DNA from: Scatophagus argus
Lineage: Eukaryota; Chordata; Actinopteri; Scatophagidae
Length of the DNA: 64,000 bases
Reading direction: 5' to 3'
Assembly (NCBI RefSeq): GCF_020382885.2
Contig: NC_058498.1
Span: 8,654,501-8,718,500, forward strand
Each line of letters opens with the position of its first letter. The stretch's first letter is position 1. Position numbers and translations under genes: made by a program. The notes under the pieces were generated by a model that was not told where the DNA came from, searched no databases, and was given only the letters and a program-made list of their open reading frames with translations. Shown here piece after piece: positions 35,335 through 46,690 of this stretch.

Positions 35335-37595
35335 ATGGCTTTAAACAATGTTGAAATGCAGAGATGTTTGCAAAACCGTCGCTCAACCATCAACTGTCTG
35401 CCAAAAGGTGTGGTGGACAACAAAACATTTCCATTTTCTCAGGAGAAAACAGTCAAAGGATGGAAATCTCTGGAGAATCTGGACAGTCCTGGAATCAAAT
35501 CAGCAGACGGACAGGAATTGCAACAGAGCATCAATGTTAATGTTGGGGGTAAAGTTTTTCGTATCCCCAAAAAGTATGTCATTAAATATCCTCAAACTCG
35601 GATAGGCTCACTGGCTCTCTGCAGGGATCAAGCAAAAGTCTTCACACTGTGTGATGACTACTCTGTACACAAGAACGAATTCTTCTTTGACCGTGACCCT
35701 GCCTTTTTCCACCATGTCTTTCATTTCTACAAAAGTGGAGTACTGTGGATAGTACGGGAAATGTGTCCCATCAACTTCGAAGAGGAGATTACATACTGGG
35801 GCCTGAGCCTGAAGGACACCCAGCTCTGCTGTTGGATGGTCTTCCAGGAGAAGGTCGATGAGGTGAAGGAGGACCTGAAAGTGGAGAGGGAGCTGATGGC
35901 TGAGATCGAGGTGAAGCAGGATGATGAGTGTTTCGAGGGCATGATCTTTGGCAATATGCGGAAAACTCTTTGGAACATTGTGGAGAATCCATACTCTTCA
36001 ACTCTGGCGAAGGCTTTCAGTGTGCTCTCCAACCTTTTTGTTCTTTTCTCCATTGTTGCAATGACTCTTAACACTGTGGAGGAACTTCAAAAGTACAGAA
36101 TCAATGACAAAACCCACATGGAATGGGTTGAGGTCATCACCATTGTGTTCTTCACCTTTGAATATTTAATTCGCCTTGTCACCACTCCGAACATCAAAAT
36201 GTTTCTGCAGAGTGGACTCAACTTTGTCGACATGGTGGCAGTCATGCCTTATTTTGTCCAAATTGTCTCTGAAGCGTTTTCTGATGCCGAGGATGTGAAT
36301 GCACAGGAAGAGCTAAGGGCCATGGCTCAGGTCAGTAAGCTTAGCCATGTCCTTAAAGTCATCAAGCTGCTGCGAATCTTTCGGATCTTGAAGCTGGCTC
36401 GACACTCCACCGGCATGAGAGCGTTTGGCTTCACTCTGCGGCAGTGTTATCAGCAGGCCAGTTGCATTTTCCTTTTCATTGCCATGGGGATCTTCACTTT
36501 CTCTGCTCTTCTTCATTCAGCCGAGAGGGAAACCAAGGAATCTCCAGTCAGCAGTATCCCACTTGCTTGGTGGTGGGCTGCTGTGAGTATCAGTAACTGA
36601 ATAAGTCATTGTCATCGCCCAGTAAAGATCAAATCCAGCTGTTTCTGTAATTGATCAGGCACAAAATCTCATGAAATTATATGTTTGATGAATTACATAG
36701 TAAAGCAGATTAACCTTACACTGTAGACTTGTGCCTTACAGAAATGATAAAAACATTGTGTATTTCTCAGCACAGCTCATTGTAAAGGACAGTTTGGCCA
36801 TCAATTCCTGAGTGGGAAGCAAATAAGGAATCTGGGCCCTGTTTCACCAAATTTGCAATGTTCCAGCAGTGGTTTTCAACATAAAATCATGTTTTTCAAA
36901 CATTTTACTGAATAAAACAAACTTCTGTGTGTAAGTGATATCAGTGTGTCAGACACCTCAATCAGACATGTCTGCTCTCTGTCTATCAGAGAGTGATGAC
37001 ACTGGTTTTACAGAATACAGACTCATTTTTGGGTGTGACCATGAAAACTGGAAGAAGAAATGACTTGCCTTGCCAGCTAAATGATAATTAAATATTTCCA
37101 GTGATACTGGTTTATATGCATTTCAACCATGAGGCGTTGACTCATAAGGTAAGAAATGTCAGTCGGTGGAGCATCTGTTGCTGGCTGACAGGGCTCTACA
37201 TTAACTAACTTACTTTTAGCCTATCATCATGAAGAATCATAATACAGTGAAGAAAATGTAGATGAACGCTGAATAATATGCGACTGTTCACTTTTCTTTC
37301 ATAGGTCAGCATTTCCACTGTGGGTTATGGGGATGTGGTTCCTGTAACCATCCTGGGCCGCATCGTGGCCTTTGCCTGCATCTCGTTTGGAATCATTCTT
37401 AATGGCATGCCAATCTCTTTTCTGTTTAACAAATTCTCTGATTACTATGCCAAGCTAAAAGCCCAGGAATGCAACACCACCTTAGTGAAACGGCGCTTTC
37501 AGCTCAAGAGGCGCCTCAGGCGCAAACTGGACATATGTTTTCATCCCTCGGAGGAAGACAATAGTACAGAGAATCACGGCGAATGCCCACATTGA
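35335..37595 (+). CDS. kcnv2: Voltage-gated potassium channel modifier subunit Kv8.2
   Basis: Silent Kv subunit; Kv8.2 does not conduct alone but joins Kv2-type subunits and shapes the photoreceptor current (known for the family). Exons 35335-36582 and 37305-37595 give 512 residues, against about 545 in human. T1 tetramerisation domain 65-168 (NVNVGGKVF). S1 228-247, S2 264-283, S3 295-314, S4 337-356 with basic residues at every third position (K341, K344, R347, R350, K353, R356), S5 371-394, pore 407-427 with TVGYGD, S6 432-460. S6 carries NGMPIS where conducting Kv channels have the PVP hinge, typical of silent subunits; LNTVEELQ after S1 also fits KCNV2. The intron between AWWWAA and [10 protein letters not shown] splits the pore. 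The start is the first in-frame ATG. Fish often carry two kcnv2 genes; which one this is I cannot tell. Confidence 0.92.
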
Positions 37596-38579
37596 GTGGA
37601 TCTTAAAAATGTGTTAATGGGCAGTCTTCAGTGTGAAGTGAATGGTTTCTTTGCACAGGTGCAATGTCACCCACTCCTTTCCAGTGACTACCAGTACACC
37701 TACACCTGCCTCATCAGACAGATAGTTGACAACTCTTTTCAAATAACTTGTTATGTTACTGTGTCTGGAATAGGGTCCCACTCAAGTTGCACATGACTCA
37801 CATGCACAGAGACTCTTAATTCAACTTGAACTTGAACCTGTCAACTGTAAACGACGAGTGCCTGAACTTTCTGATTAAAACAGACTGATGACTTGAATTA
37901 GATCTCTGGTGGCACCAACGGTAAAAAAAATTCCCCAAAATTAAAGTCAGTATTTAAGAACAGCTTGGCATTGAAATGCTGTTTTGGTTAAATGAAGAAG
38001 TCTGGTGATGAAGAGTACCACCTTTTGTTGTTGTCATTACATATGGATTTTTTTAAAGCACGTTTTATGTTTTATAATTCATTTGTAGTTAGCTTGCCTG
38101 CACCTGTCCTGTCAATATTCCTTTGTTTGAATATTTTGTAATGTTTCCACGTTAAAAATCAAATTAAACCTGAACCCAATGGACGTCATCCACTGATCCT
38201 GCTTGAGGTTTGCTCTGTAACCTTTCATAAGTTTGAAAAGCATTTCCTGTAATTGTGGTAATGTGCTTAGCTCTTGTCTGCTCATTGGATGTAAACAGAT
38301 AAACAGATAAAAAGCTAACCAGCTTCAGTCTTTATCAAACAGCTATGAAAGTGATATCTTCTCATCTAGCTCTGTGTCACAAAAGTGAATAACTGAAACA
38401 TGATTATTTTTGTTACTTTAGCTTTATGTACTAAAGAAAACAAGAGTCTTAAAAGAGTGCTGCACTGATTTAGCACTTTTAGCACTTTTAGCACTGTGCA
38501 TCTATCATTGTTGAACTCACAGTGGACAGTTTTAGAAATATACTTCACACAATTTTCTTTCTTTTCAAAACAGGTGGAT

Positions 38580-38670
38580 GCCTGCGTTACCCACAATGCC
38601 ACTCAGCTACATTGCTGAGTGGCATTGTGGGTGCCTGCGTTACCCACAATGCCACTCAGCAATGTAGCTG
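38580..38670. repeat. Compound perfect inverted and direct repeat
   Basis: A 28-bp direct repeat (38580-38607 and 38633-38660, starting GCCTGCGTTACCC) overlaps a perfect 29-bp inverted repeat (38604-38632 against 38642-38670, spacer 38633-38641). A second hairpin of 19 bp is formed by 38589-38607 and 38614-38632. All arms are identical, so the structure is recent. Confidence 0.95.
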
Positions 38671-38984
38671 GATATTCAGGTGTGTTGCCATAGCAGCTAA
38701 TGAAGCCTTGAATGGATGACAATTTAGATCTGGCAAGCGTACTTCTTTATAAAATTCTAATTTTAAATTTTTGTTTCAACTTGAAATATTTATTCCCAAG
38801 TAACACGCACTCAAATAACAATGGTGAAATGTAGCCATAAACCAACCATGGTATTTTTTTGGAAATTGGTTAAGTGAAAAATTATTAACAACAGAAAATA
38901 AAATAGAAAAGTTTCTTAATAAGGTGCAGGGCCATGAGAAATCTCCAAAACCGTAGAGATTACACATCATTCGTCCAAAAATAT

Positions 38985-39180
38985 CTTCTGTTATTTGGTG
39001 TTATGCTGATGGTGGTGGAGAGTGGGGTCTAATACATAGCCTAGCTCCAAAATCTCACATAGGTGCTCAGTTGGGTTGAGATCAGGTGCCTGTGAAGTCC
39101 AGATTCACATCATCTTCATACTCGCTAAAACAACCAGTGACCCTGCGTGCCTTTCTCTGCACTCAGCTTTTGAATTTACT
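38985..39180. repeat. Remnant of a dispersed DNA-transposon-like repeat
   Basis: The phrase CATAGGTGCTCAGTTGGGTT GAGATCAGGTG and the following GATTCACATCATCTTCATAC are typical of a common fish non-autonomous element. A related phrase (GATTCTCGATCGGGTTGGGA) occurs at 48068. Ends are not recognisable. Confidence 0.45.
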
Positions 39181-39234
39181 TTAATTTGTCAGAGCTTTGA
39201 TCATACCATTATTTTGGGTTTGTATGTATTGTGA

Positions 39235-39238
<4 letters not shown>

Positions 39239-39268
<30 letters not shown>
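39239..39268. repeat. (TA)15 microsatellite
   Basis: Uninterrupted AT dinucleotides. Confidence 0.95.
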
Positions 39269-39275
<7 letters not shown>

Positions 39276-39392
39276 ACTCTGTCTGCAGCTTGCAGATAGC
39301 CTAAGTATAGTGAAGTAAAGCACACGTACCAGTTAAAAGATATTTATAAAAAAAACAAACAAATGAACTGTGATAACCGATTACAGACAGGG

Positions 39393-39475
39393 AGACTATA
39401 GAAAGAGAGACAGACAGATATAAATGGATAGATGGAGAGACAGACAGATAGATAGATGGATAGATAGATAAAGGG
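39393..39475. repeat. Mixed GACA/GATA/GATG tetranucleotide tract
   Basis: Interrupted GACAGACAGATA and GATAGATAGATGGATAGATA units. Confidence 0.85.
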
Positions 39476-40269
39476 GACTGAGGTTGACTAACTCCGCCCA
39501 GCAGGCTTCACCATACTGCAGAGCAGTGACGATGCTGCACACTGGATTTATTAATAGTATAAGCTACCGACGAGTGGTTTTGTCTCCTTCTAAGGGTAAG
39601 AACACTTCAGATATTCAAAACGTATGCACACATGCAGTAATTTTATTCTTTTACTCCGCGACGCCGCTCGCTTTTGAGCTTCTGCTTTAGAGAAACGGAA
39701 ATATTTCAGATTACAGTCAGAAAAATAGGGCGTCAAAACAGAAAAAAACATGTATTTTACATGTGTCGTAATGAGTTCAGTGACTATTAAATAGTCTTCT
39801 CTCGTGGAATCTGTAGTCTATAATATTATAACGTGCATAATATAATTTAGTATAATAGTTTAACGCAATCCGTTATGTGATTGGAAAGCGACCATGCGCG
39901 CATGTTGGCTGGGGAAACATGTGAAGTTGAAGAAATGGCTTAACAGACCAAATGTTTTCGATTTTTATGGCTCATATGAACAAAATGTTCGTGTCTTAAA
40001 GGAAATGGTTTATGGTATTATTACATATTATTATATAAATTATCAATAATGAATTTATTTTGCTTTGTAATGTAACTTCAATTCCCACGTTCACTCACGA
40101 CTGTTTTAAAACAGGAAGCATTTCGTTACTCGATGAAACAAAATTATGTTGGTGACAGCAAGTGGAGAGCGTAAGAAATACGCCATATAGGACCCAATTT
40201 AATGTTAAATTTCACTGCAAATTGTGTGTTTTTGTGTGTCTAACCTAAATGCCGCGCTGCAATGTAACG

Positions 40270-41440
40270 TAGTACTTTTTTCCCCTAACTACTGTATTTA
40301 AGTACCAATTAAAGGTAGTTGTACTTCACTTTAGTGTTTCCATTTTGTATAACTTTATTCTTCTTCTGCTCTACATCTCAGAGGCAAATATTGTACTTTT
40401 TACTCTATTCTGGTCTGACAGATGTACTAATAGCTACTTTTCAGATTACAGTTTTTTATACTTTCCTTTCCAGTGAAGATTGTGCGTCTCCAAACATGGT
40501 ACTTTTTAATGTGAAAGTGTTCCTTTATGTGAAGAGAAAACTCTCCTACTTCTTAAACTTAATATACTCGTTAAAAACCTTAATATAATCGTTTAAAACC
40601 TCTGGAATTAGTTGGGAAATTGCACCATCACAAGGCGGGAATTACTGAGCTCATGAAAAGCTGACTTTTTAGAGTTATGTCGTTCTCACTGGACAGCAGC
40701 AACACATGCAGCCTCATGGCAATCTGTAAAACGTGTTGCTGTGAATGAAACTACCCGAAAGCATAGTCCAAGTCCACAATGAATTCATTCACTTTGATCC
40801 TTTAAGTATTTTATGGTGGTTCACCTCCTCACAACCTTGTGATTGCACCAGTTAGTTTCACCTGTTCCCGATTATCTTCTTGTATATTTACTGCATGTAC
40901 CTTTTCCAGCGGGCAGCTCACCTTTTCCCCATAGCCATGTATATTCCTGGTGTCTGTGTTTCTTACTTTGGTTATCTTCTGCATTAGAACCGAAAGTAAA
41001 ATAAGTCAAAATGGCGCAGCTTGAAGTCTGGAGATTTGTTCTGGACTTTTCTTCACACAAAACATACTGCTGATAAGTATAGTGTCAGTATTTCCCTCTG
41101 AAATGTAGTGAAAGTATAAAGTAACAGAGAAACTCAAGTGAAGTACAAGCATACGCCTCTCCAGCTAAACTTTTAAATCCTTCCAGTGATACTGGTTTAT
41201 AAGCATTTCAACCATGAGGTGTTCTCACAAGATAAAAAAATGTCAGTTGCTGGAGCCTCTGTTTCTGGCTGAAAGGGTTCAACACATTAAACGTTAAACT
41301 AGTTTAGCCACCTTAGTGAAGCAGTGCTTTCAGCTCAAGAGGAGCTTCAGACACAAACTGGATATATGTTTGAAGTACAAGTATCTTGTATGTAAGTACT
41401 GAGGAAATATACTTAGGTATATTCCACTGCACCTCTTTTT
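40270..41440. repeat. Large foldback repeat, arms about 150 bp, interrupted by a kcnv2 fragment
   Basis: The left arm (about 40270-40425: TTTAAGTACC, GTACTTCACTTTAGTGTTTC, CATCTCAGAGGCAAATATTG) recurs in reverse complement in the right arm (about 41085-41150 continuing at 41371-41440: CCCTCTGAAATGTAGTG, CTCAAGTGAAGTACAAG, GTAAGTACTGAGG). Its TACTTTAAGTACTT-type ends resemble a common fish foldback element. The right arm is split by inserted kcnv2-derived DNA. Confidence 0.65.
41150..41370 (+). pseudogene. kcnv2-derived fragment (intron piece joined to the 3' coding piece)
   Basis: The first part (41150-41309) aligns with kcnv2 intron 37064-37221, sharing TCCAGTGATACTGGTTTAT, GCATTTCAACCATGAGG and TGTCAGT. 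The second part (41309-41370) aligns with exon 2 at 37478-37540 (ACCTTAGTGAA, GCTTTCAGCTCAAGAGG, CAAACTGGA). Source bases of about 37222-37477 are missing at the join, where only CC is shared. An 11-bp direct repeat, TGAAGTACAAG, flanks it (41139-41149 and 41371-41381). Too short to code for anything. Confidence 0.85.
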
Positions 41441-42861
41441 TGGGATATATTTTTGGCTGTAAAATATCCTGCTAGATGTAGTTCAGTAGGAGTTTCCTTG
41501 TGTCTTTCTTTCTTCTAATCACCATATTTGTTCATCTTCATTTTAGAAACATGTCAGCTTACGGTGAAGCCAGATGACCGTGATCTTATGAAATGATGAG
41601 GTAAAGAAAAATGTCATGATATCGTTGACATTATTCAAAACACAATAAATATAGAATAGAAAAGAGAGCAGAAACACTGGTATATTAATAAGAAAAGAGC
41701 TCTATAGACTTGACCAGAGCAGTGTAATTTTGTGGTTTTCTGAGAAGGGTAGGTACATTTGGTGCACTGCAAGCCTTTTTTTTTATTGTCCTTGGCCTTT
41801 ATTGTCCGATGAAGTAGATCAGAAGGTTTTATACAACCAGTCACTTGTGTGTTTTGCTGAGATAAACAGAGTGAGGCAACATTCAGTCTAGGTGGGTCAT
41901 TTTTACAGTACATGTTAATGTTGCCTCCCTTTTTTCACATTTCACTGAAAGAGCATTTAGTTTGTTCTAATGACTAAATCTCTGACATCATCTATGTAAC
42001 ATATTCCATCCATTCTGAGGAGACATGACAGCATTCGATTTTGTCACTAGCCCACACCCATGTAATAGTGCAGCATGTGAAGATTCTGCAGGCAGATGCC
42101 AAGCCACCTCATGTCTGCTCTGAAGCTCAGTCTCCTGTTGGCTTGTTCCTTAGAGCAGTAAGATGAAATGTGCAGAAACTTTAATTAATGGGTCTTATGC
42201 TTTGCTGCTAAGCCTAAACAGTCAAAAATCTCACCAGTCTCACCAGTCCAGAAGTACAGTAGGTCTTTCCCCTCATTCTGTTTAATTTGTTGTCAGTGGC
42301 CAGATCTATGCAATCTGCACTCAATAGCTGATGCTAAGAGCATGTGCTTTAACTGAGGTCATATTTCAGGGTCAGTTTCGCATCATAGACAAAATGAAGT
42401 GATACATGACTTATCACAGAAAAAGGTCACACATGACTTTGAATTTTAGATAAATTTAAACCACATTCAGACCAGCTGCTGTAACTTCAGTAAATCATTT
42501 GCAGAATGAGCATTAGACCATGCAAGCTTAGCACCTGGAGATTCTCGCAGAAATGCTGTCTAACAGAGAGAACCGTCTTTAAAAGGTTAATGCAGTATTC
42601 AGTCTGTTATTTGTAAACTGATCTCCTAGCTCGTAATGCTGAGAGATTCAGCAATCAGATTTGTACATGAAGTCTCATATTTATACATACATGTGTCACA
42701 GAATACCCCTGGACACTTACTGACTCGTGTTCCCTCACAGCTCCTATCAGTCATTCTTAAATGAATGTCTTTCATAGCCTTTGTCTGCTGATGCTGCTTA
42801 CTGCCACGTTTCCTGTTTATTTTATCAACTTTTTCACACAAGAAGAAACAATGAAGACAAA

Positions 42862-43110
42862 GGCAGTCGTGGATCAGCGGTTAGGGTGTCGGACCCGTAA
42901 CCGGTGGATCGCTGGTTCGATTCCCCGTCCCGGTGTCCATGGCTGAGGTACCCTTGAGCAAGGTACCTAACCCCCACTGCTCCCCGGGCGCTGCACGCGG
43001 TCGCCCACTGCCCCGGGTTTGCTGTGTGTGTGTGCACGTCACTTGGGTGGGTTAAATGCAGAGCACAAATTTCGTTGGAGTGAGTTCCCTCCAATGACAA
43101 AAAATATGTC
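42862..43110 (+). mobile_element. tRNA-derived SINE
   Basis: Pol III A-box-like TGGATCAGCGGTTAGGG and B box GGTTCGATTCC lie in a tRNA-like head, followed by CCCTTGAGCAAGGTACCTAA CCCCCACTGCTCCCCGGG, a block shared with the SINE at 57941. The head is not a tRNA gene, as no complete cloverleaf with acceptor stem is seen. Confidence 0.8.
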
Positions 43111-44341
43111 ACTTTTATAATGTGAACGGAGCCAAGCTACATATGGTGCATAAATGATAACACAGTACGAATATAATTTGCTAGTAAGAGTACAAATGCA
43201 CATCACAGCATGGCTTAAAGCGCATTTAAGAGCAGAGTTGAAACATTTTAACCTCTGGAAAACCTACAGACTGCCAAAGCCCTTTGGTGTATGCTATCTT
43301 GCTACTACTCTCGAAAGTTAACTGTGGAGTTGTTGGACATTTGATCCAAAGTGTTAGGAGACACCTCTCAACTTTTCATTCTGGCACATATTTGAGATTG
43401 AGGGAGTGTATGTGGGGATGTTAAAAGTGGCAGAGGTGCTGCTTTGCTCAGAAAACCACAAACTGGGGTCATGTTTTCCCACTGGGATTTCCAGTATTAG
43501 CCCCATTACAATCAATACTGGTGTCACATTTTGCTTAGCCTAGCAGCACATTGACATTCCACAGTTTGCAATAATAAATATGCAACTCCTGTTTAGACTT
43601 TACAAGTAAACTTAATTAAGTTTAATTAAGTTTAGAAACCGAAACTAGAGACTAACCATTGAGTCACCTTGCTCAACGTTGTGGTTTCTGGTGTCGCAGT
43701 ACTGCAGCATACTTTTTACTGTGAGTAAGAGCAACCTGGGTGCATGAAATTGGTGTCATTATTCTCCAGTCAATGCATTGTACAGTCAACATATAAAGTT
43801 GTTGTCTTTTATTTTTACGCTAGTAATGATAGATTCATAAAGTGAACAAAGAATGAAACCCGTGCTAAGAGGAAGCTTTAATAGTAGTTTTCACACATTT
43901 AAACTGAGAGCTTCACACTGAAATCCTCTTGCTGTGTTCGACAATTTCATTTTAATACACAAGTGTTGTTAATCTTAATCCAGGTTTCAAGATGTGATTA
44001 AAGAAAAACAAAGAAAATAGTCACCAGCAACCCTTGATACTGCACCTTATTATCAAGTTCTGATGAATGTGCAAGCATCTGAATGTAATAAATCTGTCCA
44101 GCACTGAGTGATGTTTTAGTTCTGGTTTGGTCTTCAGGTCTCTGGGCACATAGTGTAAAAATCCATGAGACTGTGGCTCCCTACCCTTCTTCCTCTTAAA
44201 AGTGGTATGGTGTGACAGTAGTTGCCGTGCGTCATTCATTTTACAGAAGCAATTAATAACTATTTAATTGTTTCAGTTGCTTCAGGTCATACTGAGATGT
44301 TTTAAAACTGTGTTTTGTCTTGTCACAACAGGCTTTTAAGG

Positions 44342-45478
44342 ATGAGGAAGATCAGAACAAAAACTTGGGTGGTGGCAGCTCTTGGTCTGCTGGTCCTCCA
44401 TTTCTGTAAAGGTTTTATTGACCCCAAAACCATCTGGCCTTCAGCCAAAGGGAGACAGAATGATAGTCACGTAAGACAGTCTATCAAAACCAACAGCTAT
44501 GTATTCCTTGAGCCAAGATGTCAACAAAATACATCTGTCGCCAACATCACAAGCTTCAGCTCTCTTCCTGGTAGTATAAAAGACTTTCTCTACTATCGAC
44601 ACTGCCGCCATTTCCCCATGTTACTGGACCTTCCTGATAAATGTGGAGGAGCTGATAAATCAGCAGACGTCTTCCTGCTGCTGGTCATTAAAAGCTCTCC
44701 TGTGAACTATGATCGCAGAGAGGTGCTGCGCAAAACCTGGGCTAAAGAGAGGCTACACAGAGGTGTGTGGATCAGGAGGATCTTCATATCAGGAACAACT
44801 GATTCTGGATTTGAGAAACAGAGACTGAACAAACTACTGGAGTTGGAGCAACGTGAGTACAACGATATCCTCCAATGGGACTTTAGTGACACATTCTTCA
44901 ACCTCACCTTGAAGCAGATTCTCTTCCTGGAATGGATGGAAAGAAACTGTCCGAACGCTCGTTTCCTGCTAAATGGAGATGATGACGTCTTCGCCAACAC
45001 AGACAACATGGTGGAGTATCTCCAGAGCCTCAAGGATAATGATGGAAGCAAGCACCTTTTTATTGGCCATCTTATTCAGAATGTGGGACCCATTAGATCA
45101 CCACAGAGCAAATATTTCATCCCAGTTGAAGTGTACCAATCAAACTCATATCCCCCTTACTGTGGTGGAGGGGGCTTCCTCTTGTCTGGCTATACAGCTT
45201 CAGTCATATACAATATGTCCCAGTCCATCACCATCCTTCCCATTGATGATGTTTACATGGGGATGTGTCTGGCCAAAGCAGGACTTAGTCCTGTTTCTCA
45301 TATGGGTGTGAAGACAGCAGGATTGTACATTCCTGCCAAAAATTTAGATGGATATGACCCTTGCTTTTATAAAGAAATTTTACTGGTACACAGATTCCTT
45401 CCGGCTCACATGTTTCTCATGTGGCACAGAATACAAGACCCTAACCTGAGATGTGGTCCCTCCAAGAAAAGGTTTTAG
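44342..45478 (+). CDS. b3gnt3: Beta-1,3-N-acetylglucosaminyltransferase, B3GNT3 type (tandem copy 1)
   Basis: Golgi type II membrane enzyme of family GT31; B3GNT3 relatives add GlcNAc in beta-1,3 linkage to galactose or core 1 O-glycans. One coding exon, 378 residues from ATG 44342; an acceptor (ACAACAG) ends at 44331. Signal anchor at about 9-22 (WVVAALGLLVLHF), stem, then catalytic domain: VIKSSPVNYDRREVLRKTWA, DILQWDFSDTFFNLTLKQ, metal-binding NGDDDVFA, PPYCGGGGFLLSG, IDDVYMGMCL, DPCFYKE. NTS, NIT, NLT and NMS sequons fit a luminal enzyme. The N-terminal 65 residues differ strongly from copies 2 and 3, although the catalytic part is nearly identical. A short upstream coding exon as in copies 2 and 3 would join in frame but was not found. 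B3GNT3 rather than B3GNT2/4/7 rests on recalled similarity. Confidence 0.85.
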   Translation: MRKIRTKTWVVAALGLLVLHFCKGFIDPKTIWPSAKGRQNDSHVRQSIKTNSYVFLEPRCQQNTSVANITSFSSLPGSIKDFLYYRHCRHFPMLLDLPDKCGGADKSADVFLLLVIKSSPVNYDRREVLRKTWAKERLHRGVWIRRIFISGTTDSGFEKQRLNKLLELEQREYNDILQWDFSDTFFNLTLKQILFLEWMERNCPNARFLLNGDDDVFANTDNMVEYLQSLKDNDGSKHLFIGHLIQNVGPIRSPQSKYFIPVEVYQSNSYPPYCGGGGFLLSGYTASVIYNMSQSITILPIDDVYMGMCLAKAGLSPVSHMGVKTAGLYIPAKNLDGYDPCFYKEILLVHRFLPAHMFLMWHRIQDPNLRCGPSKKRF

Positions 45479-46324
45479 CAGCACTTAACTGTAACTTTCA
45501 GGTAGTGACAAAGCTTGATGATACTTTGCCTCGTGTTCCTTCTCTTAGGGTGAGAGAGCAAGAATGACCTTATTCATTTTATCGTAAGAAAAGTTTTGTA
45601 CTGTTTTTCTCCAACTATTCAGTTGTCCAGTATAGCATTTTTTCATCCTTAAATTTATCTGTGTGGTAGCAGCCTTGAGACACAAAAGTAGGGAGTGATA
45701 GAGCTTTTTGAAAACGTACAATGACATTAGAGTGAAAATACTTGCTTTGTATCGGGCTTCAGCGTTGACTACATGCACGCTGACAGATACATAGCACTGG
45801 TAAATGATTACTGATGAAATTTGTTATTTTGTGGCTATACAATAACAAATGATATTTAAGCCATTTAAAATGTCTGCTCGCTCATCCAACAAACATGGGG
45901 CATTATTATCAGATCGTGCTACATACAAACAGTTTGTCTGCTGTTCAGGTACCATACATTTGTTAGTTACAATCTGATTGTTGAAAACACCTGCTTACTG
46001 CTGGAAACAGGGTTTATGATAGCCATCATAGTATAGCAAATTTTCAGGCTAGAAAATGTAAAACATAGGAATGACAACCAAAAGAGGCCAAAAGCTCCTC
46101 AGGGCTGCTTGGATGACTATACCAACATCTCTCGCCTTACATGTGTGAAATGACCACAAAAAAATGTGAATTGATGGTGTGTTAGGCTGTTGGTGAAGCC
46201 AAACTATGCACAAACATAAGTCAAGCCAACCCCAAATCAGGACTGAACCCCTGCCAGGGTTTGGCAGTTACAAATTACATAAAATCAGGATTAAGTAGTC
46301 AGATTACAAAAGTAAAAGTAGCAT

Positions 46325-46690
46325 CCATCCATCCATTTTCTATACCGCTTATCCGTCAGGGTCGCGGGGGAGCTGGAGCCTATCCCAGCTGACTACGGGC
46401 AAGAGGCGGGGTACACCCTGGACTGGTCGCCAGTCAATCGCAGGGCCAACACACAAAGACAAACAACCACACACCCTCACAGTCACACCTAGGGGCAATT
46501 TAGAGCAGCCAATTAACCTAACATGCATGTTTTTGGTATTGTGGGAGGAAGCCGGAGTACCCGGAGAAAACCCACGTAGGCACAGGGAGAACATGCAAAC
46601 TCCACATAGAAGGGCCCAAACCGGGATTCGAACCTGGAACCCTCTTGCTATGAGGCGACAGTGCTAACCACTGCACCACCGTGCCGCCCT
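46325..46690 (-). mobile_element. Full-length tRNA-derived SINE with 12-bp target-site duplication
   Basis: On the minus strand it begins GGGCGGCACGGTGGTGCAGT, has a B box GGTTCGAATCCCGG, a long body (TTCTCCGGGTACTCCGGC, GACTGGCGACCAGTCCAGGG) and ends in an (ATGG)n tail. A perfect 12-bp duplication, TAAAAGTAGCAT, borders it (46313-46324 and 46691-46702). Confidence 0.9.

Larger units (their letters stand above)
37596..44341. other. Intergenic region, kcnv2 to first b3gnt gene
   Basis: No intact gene. Besides the kcnv2 3' UTR it holds a compound inverted repeat (38580), a DNA-element remnant (about 39000), TA and GACA/GATA tracts (39239-39475), a foldback repeat (40270-41440) carrying a kcnv2 fragment, and a SINE (42862). 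The stretch 39481-39600 ends in CTAAGG|GTAAGA and could be a 5' UTR exon of the downstream gene; this is a guess. Confidence 0.5.

Noticed and set aside
39400-39475. CRISPR-like short repeats
   Set aside because: Plain tetranucleotide microsatellite; no spacer structure and a vertebrate context.
39481-39690. Possible 5' UTR exon of b3gnt copy 1
   Set aside because: The donor CTAAGG|GTAAGA looks good, but nothing links it to the acceptor at 44331 and it is unlike the leaders of copies 2 and 3.
42862-42935. tRNA gene candidate
   Set aside because: It has A and B boxes but no matching acceptor stem, and it continues into a SINE body.
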